From Streptomyces atroolivaceus (GTDB lineage: Bacteria; Actinomycetota; Actinomycetes; Streptomycetales; Streptomycetaceae), in NCBI RefSeq assembly GCF_000717025.1, contig NZ_JNXG01000015.1, positions 186,001 to 250,000 of the forward strand: 64,000 nt of DNA, given 5' to 3'. Each line of letters opens with the position of its first letter. Position 1 is the first letter of the stretch. Positions 39,895 through 49,801 of the stretch are shown in pieces. The notes beneath the pieces are model-generated. The model saw nothing but the letters and a program-made list of their open reading frames with translations. It made no database searches and was not told the DNA's origin. The position numbers were made by a program, and so were the translations under genes.

Positions 39895-40479
39895 ATGCAT
39901 CTCGACCCCCTGGCGATCCTCACCGCCTTCGGGCTGATCTTCCTCGCGGAGCTCCCCGACAAGACGATGTTCGCCTCGCTGGCCATGGGCACACGCATGC
40001 GCCCGCTCTACGTCTGGTTCGGCACGTCGTCCGCCTTCGTCGTGCACGTCGCCATCGCGGTCGGGGCGGGCGGGCTGATCGGTCTGCTGCCCGACTGGAT
40101 CGTCAAGCTGGTCTCGGCCGCGCTCTTCGCCTTCGGCGCCTTCATGCTGCTGCGCAGCGGGGGCGGCGACGACGACGAGGACGAGGAGATCAAGACCGTC
40201 ACGGGCTTCTGGCCGGTCTACTCGACCGCCTTCATGGCGGTGTTCATCAGCGAGTGGGGCGACCTGACCCAGATCACCACCGCGAACCTGGCCGCGAGCA
40301 ACGGCGCGTGGTCCACGGCGATCGGGGCGGCCGCCGCCCTCATGTCGGTGTCGGCGCTGGCGCTCCTGGCGGGGCGGTTCATCGCCAAGCGGGTGCCGCT
40401 GAAGACGGTGCAGCGCATCGGCGGTGTGTGCATGCTCGGTCTGGCGATCTGGTCGGTCGTCGAGATCTTCACGGGCTGA
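39895..40479 (+). CDS. TMEM165/GDT1 (UPF0016) family manganese exporter
   Basis: 194 residues from ATG 39895. Six helices in two inverted halves, each with the family motif: FLAELPDKTMFAS (~16-28) and FISEWGDLTQITT (~116-128), the acidic cation-binding sites. An acidic loop (GGGDDDEDEEIK, ~85-96) joins the halves. Bacterial members (MneA and relatives) export Mn2+. Placement behind a manganese riboswitch supports that role and gives induction by excess metal. It stands alone. Confidence 0.92.
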   Translation: MHLDPLAILTAFGLIFLAELPDKTMFASLAMGTRMRPLYVWFGTSSAFVVHVAIAVGAGGLIGLLPDWIVKLVSAALFAFGAFMLLRSGGGDDDEDEEIKTVTGFWPVYSTAFMAVFISEWGDLTQITTANLAASNGAWSTAIGAAAALMSVSALALLAGRFIAKRVPLKTVQRIGGVCMLGLAIWSVVEIFTG

Positions 40480-40500
40480 GCAGGCCTGCCGGCCGGGGCC

Positions 40501-40673
40501 GGGGCTGCCGGCCGGCCGGGGCGCGGGTGGCCGGGGCTGCCGGCCGGCCGGGGCGCGGGTGGCCGGGGCTGCCGGCCGGCCGGGGCACGGGTGGCCGGGG
40601 CCAAGGGCTGCCGGGGCGCGGGTGGCCGGGGCCAAGGGCTGCCGGGGCGCGGCCGGCCGGGGCGCAGGTGGCC
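40501..40673. repeat. 31/32-bp GC-rich tandem repeat, ~5.5 copies
   Basis: Three 32-bp units (40501, 40533, 40565) of ggggctgccggccggccggg plus gcgcgggtggcc, nearly identical, then two 31-bp variants with ggggccaagggctgccgggg (40597, 40628) and a partial unit to 40673. It fills the gap between convergent TMEM165 and ogt genes. Reading frames through it are not genes. GCCGGCCGGC is self-complementary, so each unit can fold. Confidence 0.93.
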
Positions 40674-40722
40674 GTGATGACCGGGTGCCACCCGGATGCC
40701 CGGGTCCGGTCCGGCCGCCCGG

Positions 40723-41241
40723 TCAGAACAGAACCGGCGCCTCGCCCTCCGCACCCCGTTCGAAAGCGAGCAGTTGCTGCTTGCGGTCCAGCCCGCCGCC
40801 GTACCCCGTCAGGCTCCCCGAGGCTCCGATCACGCGGTGACAGGGAACGATGATCCCGATGGGGTTCTTGCCGTTGGCGAGGCCCACCGCGCGGGAGGCG
40901 CCGGGCTTGCCGAGACGGCCGGCCAGTTCGCCGTAGGAGCGGGTCTCGCCGTACGGGATCCGTACGAGTTCGGCCCATACGCCGCGCTGGAAGGGAGTGC
41001 CTTCCAGGCGCAGCGGGAGGTCGAACTCCGTCAGCTCACCCGCGAAGTAGGCGTTCAGCTGACGGGCGGCCTCACCGAAGGGCCGCAGGTCGGGTGCGCC
41101 GAAGGTCTCCTCGGGCGGGCGGTGTCGCTGCCCGGTCATGTACAGACCGGACAGCACGCCGTCGGTCGCGACCAGGGTGAGCGCCCCGTACGGGCTGTCG
41201 ATGACCGTGTGCTGCCTGGTCACCGTAGGTGTGGTGGTCAT
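40723..41241 (-). CDS. ogt: methylated-DNA-[protein]-cysteine S-methyltransferase
   Basis: 172 residues from ATG 41241. The active-site block IIVPCHRVIG with acceptor Cys (~135), the DNA-binding helix region GETRSYGELAGRLGKPGASR and the closing GLDRKQQLLAFE are all in place. It removes methyl groups from O6-methylguanine in one-shot suicide fashion. It overlaps the upstream Ada/AlkA gene by 4 bases (ATGA), so two alkylation-repair functions are made together. Confidence 0.96.
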   Translation of the reverse strand: MTTTPTVTRQHTVIDSPYGALTLVATDGVLSGLYMTGQRHRPPEETFGAPDLRPFGEAARQLNAYFAGELTEFDLPLRLEGTPFQRGVWAELVRIPYGETRSYGELAGRLGKPGASRAVGLANGKNPIGIIVPCHRVIGASGSLTGYGGGLDRKQQLLAFERGAEGEAPVLF

Positions 41242-42731
41242 CGTTCTTCCTCACGCCCCTGGACGGGCAGATGGTTGATCGGGTGGTCGTGAACGGTCCA
41301 CAGGTACTGCACGGCGTACGCGCGCCAGGGGCGCCACCGCGCGGCACGTGCGGTGAGGGCCGCGGGGGTCGCCGGGAGGCCGAGCTGTCCGGCAGCCCTG
41401 CGGATGCCGAGGTCGGTGGGGAGGAAGGCGTCCGGGTCCCCGAGGGCGCGCATGGCGATGACCTCAACCGTCCAGGGCCCGAAACCCGGGAGTGCGGCCA
41501 GGTCGGCACGGGCCTCCTCCCAGTCGGTCCCCTCCCCCAGGCTCAGGGATCCGTCGGCGAGGGCGGCGACGAGGGTGGTGAGCGTGGCGCGGCGGCTGCG
41601 GGGCAGAGCGAGCGCCTCGGGGTCGAGATCCGCCAGCGCCTCGGGGGCCGGGAAAAGATGGGTCAGCCCGCCCTCGGGGTCTTCCACCGGCACCCCGTGT
41701 GCGCGGACCAGACGGGCCGCGTGGGTGCGGGCGGCGGCCGTGGAGACCTGCTGTCCGAGCACCGCGCGTACGGCGAACTCCGCGCCGTCGACGGTGCGTG
41801 GCACCCGGCGTCCCGGAGACGTGTCGACCAACGGGGCGAGCAGGGGATCCGAGCGCAGCTGGTCGTCCACGGCGACCGGGTCGGCATCCAGGTCGAGGAG
41901 TCTGCGGCATCGGCTGATGGCCTGGGTGAGGTCGCGGGGGTCGGTGAGGGAGAGCCGGCAGTCGATGTGGCCGGGCCGCGGGGACAGCGCCACGATGCCG
42001 TGCCCGTGCGGGAGGGTGAGTGTGCGGCGGTAGGCGCCGTCTCGCCATTCCTCGACGCCGGGGACGGCGGTCGCGGCGAGGTGCCCGAAGAGGTTGCCGG
42101 GGCTGAGCGGTGCGCGGTAGGGCAGCCGTAGGGCTATCACCCCGGCGGGCCCCGGCTCGGGGCGCCCCCGCGCCGCGCGGACCCGCAGTTCACCCGGGGC
42201 GAGCGCGAAGACCTCACGCACGGTGTCGTTGAACGTACGGATCGACGAGAACCCGGCGGCGAACGCGATCTCGGCCATGGGAAGTCCGGTGGTCTCGATG
42301 AGCACCCGCGCGGTCTGGGCGCGCTGGGACCGGGCCAGCGCGAGCGGTCCCGCGCCGAGCTCGGCGAGGAGCTGCCGCTCGACCTGCCTGGCGGAGTAAC
42401 CGAGCCGGGCGGCGAGCCCCGGTACGCCTTCCCTGTCGACGACCCCGTCCTGGATGAGACGCATCGCCCGGGCGACGGAGTCCGCCCGGGCGTTCCACTC
42501 GGGGGAGCCGGGGCTCGTGTCGGGCCGGCACCGCTTGCAGGCCCGGAATCCGGCCTGCTGACACGCGGCGGCGCTGGGGTAGAAGGTCATGTTCCGGACC
42601 TTCGGCGCCACGACCGGGCAGCTGGGACGGCAGTAGATCCGGGTGGTGAGGACCGCGGTGAAGAACCATCCGTCGAAGCGGGCGTCCTTCGACCGTACGG
42701 CTCGCACGCAGCGCTCGGTGTCGGTGTGCAT
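41238..42731 (-). CDS. alkA: Ada/AlkA fusion: methyl-sensing regulator with 3-methyladenine glycosylase
   Basis: 497 residues from ATG 42731; the longer reading to 42911 is improbable. Domains: Ada zinc/methyl-acceptor (~1-75: RFDGWFFTAVLTTRIYCRPS, acceptor Cys, and FRACKRCRPD), AraC-type HTH (~85-180: GYSARQVERQLLAELG and AGFSSIRTFNDTVREVF), AlkA N-domain (~195-290), HhH-GPD glycosylase (~300-480: VLGQQVSTAAA, LPGFGPWTVEVIAMRALGDP with the catalytic Asp). It probably activates its own operon when methylated and excises alkylated bases. This single-chain arrangement is common in Actinobacteria. Confidence 0.94.
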   Translation of the reverse strand: MHTDTERCVRAVRSKDARFDGWFFTAVLTTRIYCRPSCPVVAPKVRNMTFYPSAAACQQAGFRACKRCRPDTSPGSPEWNARADSVARAMRLIQDGVVDREGVPGLAARLGYSARQVERQLLAELGAGPLALARSQRAQTARVLIETTGLPMAEIAFAAGFSSIRTFNDTVREVFALAPGELRVRAARGRPEPGPAGVIALRLPYRAPLSPGNLFGHLAATAVPGVEEWRDGAYRRTLTLPHGHGIVALSPRPGHIDCRLSLTDPRDLTQAISRCRRLLDLDADPVAVDDQLRSDPLLAPLVDTSPGRRVPRTVDGAEFAVRAVLGQQVSTAAARTHAARLVRAHGVPVEDPEGGLTHLFPAPEALADLDPEALALPRSRRATLTTLVAALADGSLSLGEGTDWEEARADLAALPGFGPWTVEVIAMRALGDPDAFLPTDLGIRRAAGQLGLPATPAALTARAARWRPWRAYAVQYLWTVHDHPINHLPVQGREEER

Positions 42732-43166
42732 GGTCCAAGCATCGGGCACGGAGGGCCGGGCGGCTGGCGGAAATCCGACATCGACCTCACCGGGACCTCC
42801 GTCGCGGTGCGGGGCGGCGACGGCCTCTCCCGGAGACCACGACGGGGCGGATGCCCGATCGCGTTCAGGTGACTGAACTTCACCCACGTACACAAGCATT
42901 GACGCGGTCACGACAGCCGTTTACGGTCGAAGAAAGCGCTTGCCCCCCCACCCAGCGTGGTGTCGGCCGCACCGTCCGTTCAGCTGCGCGGACAGATCGC
43001 TGTCGCCGCACCCCCGAGCCGCGACAGGAAGGGCCGCTCCCCCATGCGCCCGCCCGGCCTCACCTCCGGCCGAACCCGTGCCGGCCCGGGGCCCACCCCG
43101 GAGTCACCGGAATCGCCGCCCCGGCTCACGCCGGCCGGTCCAACCTCCCCCACCTGGAGACGAACG
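42732..43166. other. 435-base region between divergent ada/alkA and PL9 genes
   Basis: Contains the PL9 promoter and operator (42899-42941) and about 230 bases of untranslated leader. An in-frame extension of the PL9 reading back to 42957 has no signal-peptide character or ribosome site, so it is not taken as coding. No other structure was recognised. Confidence 0.6.
42899..42941 (+). promoter_or_regulatory. PL9 promoter with LacI-type operator at the start site
   Basis: TTGACG (42899-42904), 17-base spacer, TACGGT (42922-42927): near-consensus. AAGCGCTT (42934-42941), within gAAAGCGCTTgc, falls on the predicted transcript start and has the central CG of LacI-family operators. This suggests repression relieved by a pectin-derived sugar. 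Confidence 0.6.
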
Positions 43167-44390
43167 ATGCAGAAGAACAAGCGCGTCATCGCGTGCATCG
43201 GCCTGCTGGCCGGTTCACTCGTCGCACTGTCCGGCCCCATGGCGCAGGCCACGTCCGCCCCCGCCGGCGCCACCGGTGCGGTCGGCGCACCCGCCGTGCC
43301 GGCCGCCGACGCCCTCCACGTGGCGCCGGACGGCAGCGACGACGCGGCCGGTACGGAGTCGGACCCGACGACGCTCCCCTCGGCGATCAGCCGCGTCACC
43401 TCGGGCGGGACGATCTACCTGCGGGGCGGGACCTACGCGTACGCGGAGACGGTCACGATCCCGCCGGGCAACGACGGCACCTCCGGCGCCCGCACCACGC
43501 TCGCCGCCTATCCGGACGAGACCCCGGTCCTGAACTTCGCGGCCATGAGCGAGGACCCGGCCAACCGCGGGCTCGCCGTGAACGGCACGTACTGGCACAT
43601 CGACGGCATCGTCGTCGAGCACGCCGGTGACAACGGGATCTTCGTCGGCGGCAGCGACAACGTCATCGAACACGTCGTGACGCGCTTCAACCACGACACG
43701 GGCCTGCAGATCTCGCGGATCGCCTCCGACACCCCCGGCGACGAGTGGCCTGCGAACAACCTCATCCTCAGCTCCGAGTCGCACGACAACGCCGACTCCG
43801 ACGGCGAGGACGCCGACGGCTTCGCCTCGAAGCTCACCTCGGGCCCCGGCAACGTCTTCCGCCACACCGTCGCCCACAACAACATCGACGACGGCTGGGA
43901 TCTCTACACCAAGTCGGAGACGGGCCCCATCGGCCCGGTGACCATCGAGGACTCCCTCGCCTACGAGAACGGCACCCTCTCCGACGGAACGGTGAACTCC
44001 GACGGCGACCGCAACGGCTACAAGCTCGGCGGCGACGGCATCGAGGTCGACCACCTCGTCCGGCGCAACATCGCCTACGACAACGGCAAACACGGCTTCA
44101 CCTACAACAGCAACCCCGGCTCGATGACGGTGTCGGACAACGTCAGCATCGACAACGCCGAGCGCAACTTCTCTTTCGACAAGGGCACTTCGGTCTTCCG
44201 CGACAACGTCTCGTGCCGGAGTGACGACGGTTCCAACGACAAGACCGTGGGCGACGCCGACGGCTCCAACCAGTTCTGGAAGGGCTCGAACGGTTCCGCC
44301 TGCTCCGCTTACTCCGGTGCGATGGACTGGTCGTTCGCCACGGACGGCTCCCTCGTCGTGACCTTCGGCGGCAACAAGGTGACGCCGTAG
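43167..44390 (+). CDS. secreted PL9-family pectate lyase-like beta-helix protein
   Basis: 407 residues from ATG 43167 (GGAGA upstream). Signal peptide ~1-30 (MQKNKRVIACIGLLAGSLVA, MAQATSA). The mature protein opens LHVAPDGSDDAAGTESDPTT and GGTIYLRGGTYAYAETVTIP, the PL9 N-terminal cap and first coils; the site with Asp ligands and Lys base is in DSDGEDADGFASKLTSG (~215-230), matching the calcium and Lys pattern of Pel9A. Later coils include NIDDGWDLYTKSETG and DRNGYKLGGDG. It would cleave polygalacturonate outside the cell by beta-elimination. Followed by a strong terminator. Confidence 0.87.
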   Translation: MQKNKRVIACIGLLAGSLVALSGPMAQATSAPAGATGAVGAPAVPAADALHVAPDGSDDAAGTESDPTTLPSAISRVTSGGTIYLRGGTYAYAETVTIPPGNDGTSGARTTLAAYPDETPVLNFAAMSEDPANRGLAVNGTYWHIDGIVVEHAGDNGIFVGGSDNVIEHVVTRFNHDTGLQISRIASDTPGDEWPANNLILSSESHDNADSDGEDADGFASKLTSGPGNVFRHTVAHNNIDDGWDLYTKSETGPIGPVTIEDSLAYENGTLSDGTVNSDGDRNGYKLGGDGIEVDHLVRRNIAYDNGKHGFTYNSNPGSMTVSDNVSIDNAERNFSFDKGTSVFRDNVSCRSDDGSNDKTVGDADGSNQFWKGSNGSACSAYSGAMDWSFATDGSLVVTFGGNKVTP

Positions 44391-44402
44391 CCCCGGCCGT
44401 AG

Positions 44403-45479
<1,077 letters not shown>

Positions 45480-45658
45480 AGTCGCCCGGTCGCGGCCCGT
45501 GCGCGGGGTGCGGGCCAGGTCCGGTCCCGCTCGTGCATCCGGTGCGAGCCGGGCCGTACCTCTGCTCGGCGCGATCAATTCCCTTGCGGACGGACCCGTG
45601 GCCCGTCAGGGTTCGGAGCACCGTTTCCTGCCCGCCCGCCTGCTGAGGAGACACTCCT

Positions 45659-46378
45659 GTGGTCCTCGTTCCGGTTCCCCGTCTGGCACTCCTCGGGGGA
45701 GGGTTCTCCATGGACGACGACGGGCTGCTGGACGACTGGCTGCTGTCGCACGCGCGCGCCGCGCGGCCCAAGGTGTGCTTCGTCCCCACTGCGAGCGGGG
45801 ACGCACCGGCGTACGTCGAGCGGTTCCGGGGCGCCTTCGGGTCACGCCGCTGTGACGCCTCCGTCCTGCCCTTGTTCCGGAGAGAGCTCGACGACGATGC
45901 CCTGCGGACGTTCCTGCTCTCCCAGGACGTGGTGTACGTCGGCGGCGGCAACACCGCGAACATGCTCGCGGTCTGGCGCGTACACGGGGTGGACCGTCTG
46001 CTGCGCGAGGCCGCAGGCCGGGGGACGCTGCTGTGCGGTGTCAGTGCCGGCGCCAACTGCTGGGCCGAGGGCTCACACACCGACTCCTTCGGTCCGCTGA
46101 CCTTCCTGCGGGACGGTCTCGGCCTTCTGCCGGGGTCGGTGTGCCCCCACTACGACAGCGAACCCGGCCGCCGGCCCTCCTACCAGGACGCCGTGGCCGG
46201 GGGCATGCTCCCTGCGGGGTGGGCGTTGGACGACGGGGTGGGCGTCCTCTTCACGGACGGGCGCCACCAGGAGGCGGTGACCCGGGCCCCTGCTGCCCGT
46301 CTCTACCGCGTGGAGCGCGGCGAGGACGGCCGGGCGGGCGAGCGGGCGTTGCCGTGCCGCCTGCTCGGCCGCGCGTAG
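45659..46378 (+). CDS. peptidase E-like (S51 family) protein
   Basis: 239 residues from GTG 45659, GGAGA upstream. LALLGGGFSMDDDGLLDDW, then VVYVGGGNTANMLAVWRVHG and the nucleophile elbow CGVSAGANCWAEG (Ser, ~124) with a following His block. S51 enzymes cut after N-terminal Asp (aspartyl dipeptidases) or, in the cyanophycinase branch, cyanophycin. The GxSAG elbow and size fit peptidase E of Actinobacteria. Cytoplasmic, no signal peptide. Convergent with the FAD gene. Confidence 0.87.
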   Translation: MVLVPVPRLALLGGGFSMDDDGLLDDWLLSHARAARPKVCFVPTASGDAPAYVERFRGAFGSRRCDASVLPLFRRELDDDALRTFLLSQDVVYVGGGNTANMLAVWRVHGVDRLLREAAGRGTLLCGVSAGANCWAEGSHTDSFGPLTFLRDGLGLLPGSVCPHYDSEPGRRPSYQDAVAGGMLPAGWALDDGVGVLFTDGRHQEAVTRAPAARLYRVERGEDGRAGERALPCRLLGRA

Positions 46379-46529
46379 TCGAGGGCGGGGACGGCGCGCC
46401 GCCCAGGCCTCCGGGTGGGGGGCCGGGGCGTATTGACGCGGCTGGTCGGATCCGCCGCCACGAGCCCCGAGCGTCGTCGCGGCACACCGTACCCGGCGGC
46501 CATGGGGCACGGGCCGCCCCGCCCGCCCC

Positions 46530-47945
46530 TCAGGCTGCCCTCAGGCGCCGCCACACCGCCTTCGCCGCGTGGTGCCCCGACATGCCGTGCACACCGGGGC
46601 CGGGCGGGGTGGCCGACGAGCAGAGGAAGACCGCCGGGTGCGCGGTGGCGTACGGCACGCGGGCGAGCTTGGGCCGGAGCACCGTCTGCAGCCCGGTGAA
46701 CGCCCCGGTGGCGATGTCGCCGCCGACGTAGTTGGCGTTCCGCACGGCGAGTCGGGGAGGTCCGGCGACCGCGCGGGCCAGGACCAGGTCGCGGAACCCG
46801 GGGGCGAACCGCTCCAGCTGGCGCTCGACGACCTCGGTGGCGTCGCCCTCCCAGCCTGCCGGGACATGCCCGTACGCCCAGAAGACATGGCGGCCTTCGG
46901 GGGCCCGGCTCGGGTCGACGAGGCTCGGCTGCGCGGTGATCAGGAACGGGACGCTCGGGGCGCGGCCCGCCACGGCGGCTCGCAGCGCGGCGTCGATCTC
47001 GGCGGCGGAGGGGCCGACGTGGACCGTGCCGGCGCGCCGGGCGTCCTCGGCCGTCCAGGGAACGGGCCCCGACATCGCGTAATCGATCTTGAAGCAGGAC
47101 GGGCCGTAGCGATAGCGGTCGTAGGCACCGCCCAGCCCGGCGATCCGGGCGAGCGCGGTCGGTGAGGTGTCGAAGACGTACGCGCGGGCGGGCGGGAGTT
47201 CGTCCAGACGTTTGACTTCGAACCCCGTGCGGATGGTGCCCCCCTGTTCGCGCAGGAAGGAGGCGAGGGCGTCGGAGATGGCCTGCGAACCCCCGCGAGG
47301 CACCGGCCAGCCGTTCTCGTGCGCGGCCAGCGCGAAGAGCAGCGCGATTCCGCCGGTCGCGAGGCCGCGGGCGGGCGCGATGGCGTGTCCGGCGAGGCCC
47401 GCGATCAGGCCGCGCGCCTTCTCGCCCTGGAAGCGCCGGGACAGCAGCGTGGCCGGCTGGACCGCGTCCACTCCGAAGCGCGCCCAGCGGTAGGGATCCC
47501 GGGGCAGGCCGTCCCACGGGGTGCGCAGGAAGTCCTGGGCGAGGGTGTCCCAGTGGCCTGTGAAGGGTGCGACCAGCCTGCGGTAGGCACCGGCGTCCTC
47601 CGGGCCCAGTGACATGGCGGTCTGCCCGACGGACCCGGTGAGCACGGCGGCGGAACCGTCCGGGAACGGGTGGGCGAGCGACAGCGGCGCCTGCAGCCAT
47701 TCGAGGCCGTGCCGTGCGAGCGGCATCGCCTTGAACGCCGGGGATCCGATGCCCAGGGGGTGCACGGCGGAACACGGGTCGTGGCGGAAGCCGGGAAGGG
47801 TCAGCTCCTCGGTGCGGGCGCCGCCGCCGACGGTCTCCCCCGCCTCGAACACCTGCACGGAAAAGCCGCGGCGGGCCAGCTCGACCGCGGCCGTCAGCCC
47901 GTTCGGGCCCGCGCCCACGACGACGGCATCCAGCATCGATGGCAC
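46530..47945 (-). CDS. FAD-dependent oxidoreductase, phytoene desaturase/dehydrogenase-like
   Basis: 471 residues from GTG 47945 (AAAGGAG 7 bases upstream). The dinucleotide fold is at the very start: [20 protein letters not shown] with [16 protein letters not shown] next. The C-terminal FAD motif [20 protein letters not shown] closes it. It belongs to the large CrtI-like/NAD(P)-FAD group common in Actinobacteria and usually not in carotenoid clusters; there are no carotenoid genes here. Substrate unknown. Divergent from the nucleotidyltransferase gene. Confidence 0.88.
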   Translation of the reverse strand: MPSMLDAVVVGAGPNGLTAAVELARRGFSVQVFEAGETVGGGARTEELTLPGFRHDPCSAVHPLGIGSPAFKAMPLARHGLEWLQAPLSLAHPFPDGSAAVLTGSVGQTAMSLGPEDAGAYRRLVAPFTGHWDTLAQDFLRTPWDGLPRDPYRWARFGVDAVQPATLLSRRFQGEKARGLIAGLAGHAIAPARGLATGGIALLFALAAHENGWPVPRGGSQAISDALASFLREQGGTIRTGFEVKRLDELPPARAYVFDTSPTALARIAGLGGAYDRYRYGPSCFKIDYAMSGPVPWTAEDARRAGTVHVGPSAAEIDAALRAAVAGRAPSVPFLITAQPSLVDPSRAPEGRHVFWAYGHVPAGWEGDATEVVERQLERFAPGFRDLVLARAVAGPPRLAVRNANYVGGDIATGAFTGLQTVLRPKLARVPYATAHPAVFLCSSATPPGPGVHGMSGHHAAKAVWRRLRAA

Positions 47946-48031
47946 CTTCGGACTCCTTTGTCAGCCGGCGGCCAGGGCACCCAGGATATTCGGGCGCACC
48001 GACAACGGGTCTCCGGGTAACGTCCCGCCCG

Positions 48032-48868
48032 ATGAACAACGCGTGCGCACCTTCCCCGGCCGTCACCACGATGGCCTCCCGGCTCGCCCGGCTGTCCGGT
48101 ATCGAGGCGGTCGTTCTGGGCGGGAGCCGGGCCCGCGGCACCCACCGCCCCGATTCCGACTGGGATCTGGGCGTCTACTACCGGGGCGCCCCTGACCTGG
48201 CCGCCCTCACCGCGGTGGCGTCCGAGATCCAGGGGACACCGGCCGACGTGGCGGGACCGGGCGGGTGGGGCCCCTGGGTGAACGGCGGAGCGTGGCTCAC
48301 GGTGGACGGCGTCGCCGTCGACTGGATCCTGCGCGATCTCGACCGGGTCGAGACGGTGTGGTCGGACTGCCGGGCGGGACACTTCGAGGTTGGGGTCCAG
48401 CCCGGCCATCCGCTGGGTTTCTGGTCCCCCTGCTACGTCGGAGAGGTCGCCCTCGGCCGGGTGCTCGAGGACCCGGGCGGTGAGCTGACACGCCTCCAGC
48501 AGTCCATGCGCGCCTATCCGGAGCCGCTGCGCCGTGCGCTGACCGACGCGGCCTGGGAAGCGGACTTCTCCGTGGCCGCCGCCCGCAAGTCGGCCCCGGC
48601 CGGGGACACCCTCCACGTCGCCCTCTGCCTCTCGAGGGCCTTCGGGATCCTCGCCCAGGCCCTGCACGCCCACCACCGCGTCTGGTGCCTCAACGAGAAG
48701 GGAGCGCTCGCCTCCGCCGCCGCACTGCCCGATACCCCGGCGGACTTCACGCACCGGGTGTCCGCGGCCCTGCGCGGACTGGACACGGCAGCGGTCGAGA
48801 CGGCGGCCGACGTCGTCCGTGACGTGCGGGCGGTGCTGGACGGCGGACCGCCGGCCGGCGGTGCCTGA
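48032..48868 (+). CDS. nucleotidyltransferase-domain protein
   Basis: 278 residues from ATG 48032; TAACGT lies 8 bases before it and no ribosome site is seen, so it is probably leaderless. The Pol-beta-type core is GIEAVVLGGSRARGTHRPDS then DWDLGVYY, with GS and the DxD-like DSDWDL metal site, and the third acid in VDWILRDLD. A helical C-terminal domain (DUF4037/kanamycin-transferase-like) follows. Relatives transfer nucleotides to antibiotics or proteins; the target here is unknown and it is not a recognised resistance gene. Confidence 0.82.
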   Translation: MNNACAPSPAVTTMASRLARLSGIEAVVLGGSRARGTHRPDSDWDLGVYYRGAPDLAALTAVASEIQGTPADVAGPGGWGPWVNGGAWLTVDGVAVDWILRDLDRVETVWSDCRAGHFEVGVQPGHPLGFWSPCYVGEVALGRVLEDPGGELTRLQQSMRAYPEPLRRALTDAAWEADFSVAAARKSAPAGDTLHVALCLSRAFGILAQALHAHHRVWCLNEKGALASAAALPDTPADFTHRVSAALRGLDTAAVETAADVVRDVRAVLDGGPPAGGA

Positions 48869-48913
48869 GGTGTTCGGTGCGACGCCTGCGGGACGAAGTC
48901 CCACCTAGGCGGT

Positions 48914-49756
48914 CTAGCCCTGCCGGCCGGCGCGCAGCGCCTGAAGGACCCGCTCCGCCGTCGCCCTGTCCCTCGCCGCGGTGAACGGCAGGTCGTTCCC
49001 GCCGGTGATGCGGTACGGGGCGCCCGACAGCGTCGACTCGGCGCCTCCCGCCTCGGTGACCAGGAGCAGGCCCGCCGCGTGGTCCCACGCGAACTCCCAG
49101 TTGAAGGCGACCGCGTCCTGCGCTCCGCAGGCGACGGCGAGGTATTCCAGGCCCGCCGACCCGCACGCGCGGGCGTCGATGCCGTCGGTGCGCAGGCCGA
49201 GCAGGGCGCGCTTCTGGGCGTCGGAGGTGTAGTCGGGGTGGGACATGGCCACCTTGAGTACCGCGCCGGGCACGGGCGAACCGCTGTGCAGAGCGGTGCC
49301 GTTGAGCGTGGCACCCCTGCCCCGCACGGCGACGGCCATCTCGTCGAGCACCGGGGCGTACGTCCATGAGGCGTACACCTCTCCGTGCAGGGCCAGGGCC
49401 ACCAGCGTGCAGAAGCCGGGCTCGCCGTGCACGAACTGGCGGGTGCCGTCGACGGGGTCGACGATCCACACGGGCGCGTCGCCGCCGAGCGCGTCGTTGA
49501 CCGAGGGATCGGCGTGTACGGCCTCCTCGCCGACCACGACCGAACCGGGAAGCAGCCGGGTCAGGGCCGCGGTGAGGTGTTCCTCGGCGAGCCGGTCAGC
49601 GGCGGTGACCAGGTCGTGCGGGCCGCTCTTCTCGACGATCTCGTGCGCGGCCAGCTGTCGGTAGCGGGGCAGGATCTCGGCGGCGGCCGCCGCCCGGACA
49701 GCCGCCTCCACCTCGGCCGTCGGCCCGGCGGTCCCGTACAGGAAGTCATCGATCAT
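48914..49756 (-). CDS. inositol monophosphatase-family phosphatase
   Basis: 280 residues from ATG 49756. The metal motifs are VVGEEA (Glu), DPVDGTRQF (Asp/Asp) and EFAWDHAAGLLLVTEAGG near the end (Asp). The group contains inositol-1-phosphatases, histidinol-phosphatases (HisN) and 3'(2'),5'-bisphosphatases; with no his genes near, the exact substrate is open. Follows the gamma-glutamyltransferase gene by 45 bases in the same direction, so the two may be co-transcribed. Confidence 0.9.
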   Translation of the reverse strand: MIDDFLYGTAGPTAEVEAAVRAAAAAEILPRYRQLAAHEIVEKSGPHDLVTAADRLAEEHLTAALTRLLPGSVVVGEEAVHADPSVNDALGGDAPVWIVDPVDGTRQFVHGEPGFCTLVALALHGEVYASWTYAPVLDEMAVAVRGRGATLNGTALHSGSPVPGAVLKVAMSHPDYTSDAQKRALLGLRTDGIDARACGSAGLEYLAVACGAQDAVAFNWEFAWDHAAGLLLVTEAGGAESTLSGAPYRITGGNDLPFTAARDRATAERVLQALRAGRQG

Positions 49757-49801
49757 GACTCCAGCTAAGCACGGCCCGCCGGGCGCACCCCGGGCAGGTG
49801 G

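Noticed and set aside
40501..40673. Rightward coding through the GC-rich array as an extension of a reading frame.
   Set aside because: It reads only Gly/Pro/Arg/Ala repeats past the true stop of the TMEM165 gene in another frame.
46530..47945. Carotenoid desaturase (crtI).
   Set aside because: Only general CrtI-like FAD motifs are present and no other carotenoid genes occur; kept as a generic oxidoreductase.
48032..48868. Aminoglycoside nucleotidyltransferase resistance gene.
   Set aside because: The nucleotidyltransferase core is present but nothing specific to aminoglycoside enzymes could be seen.
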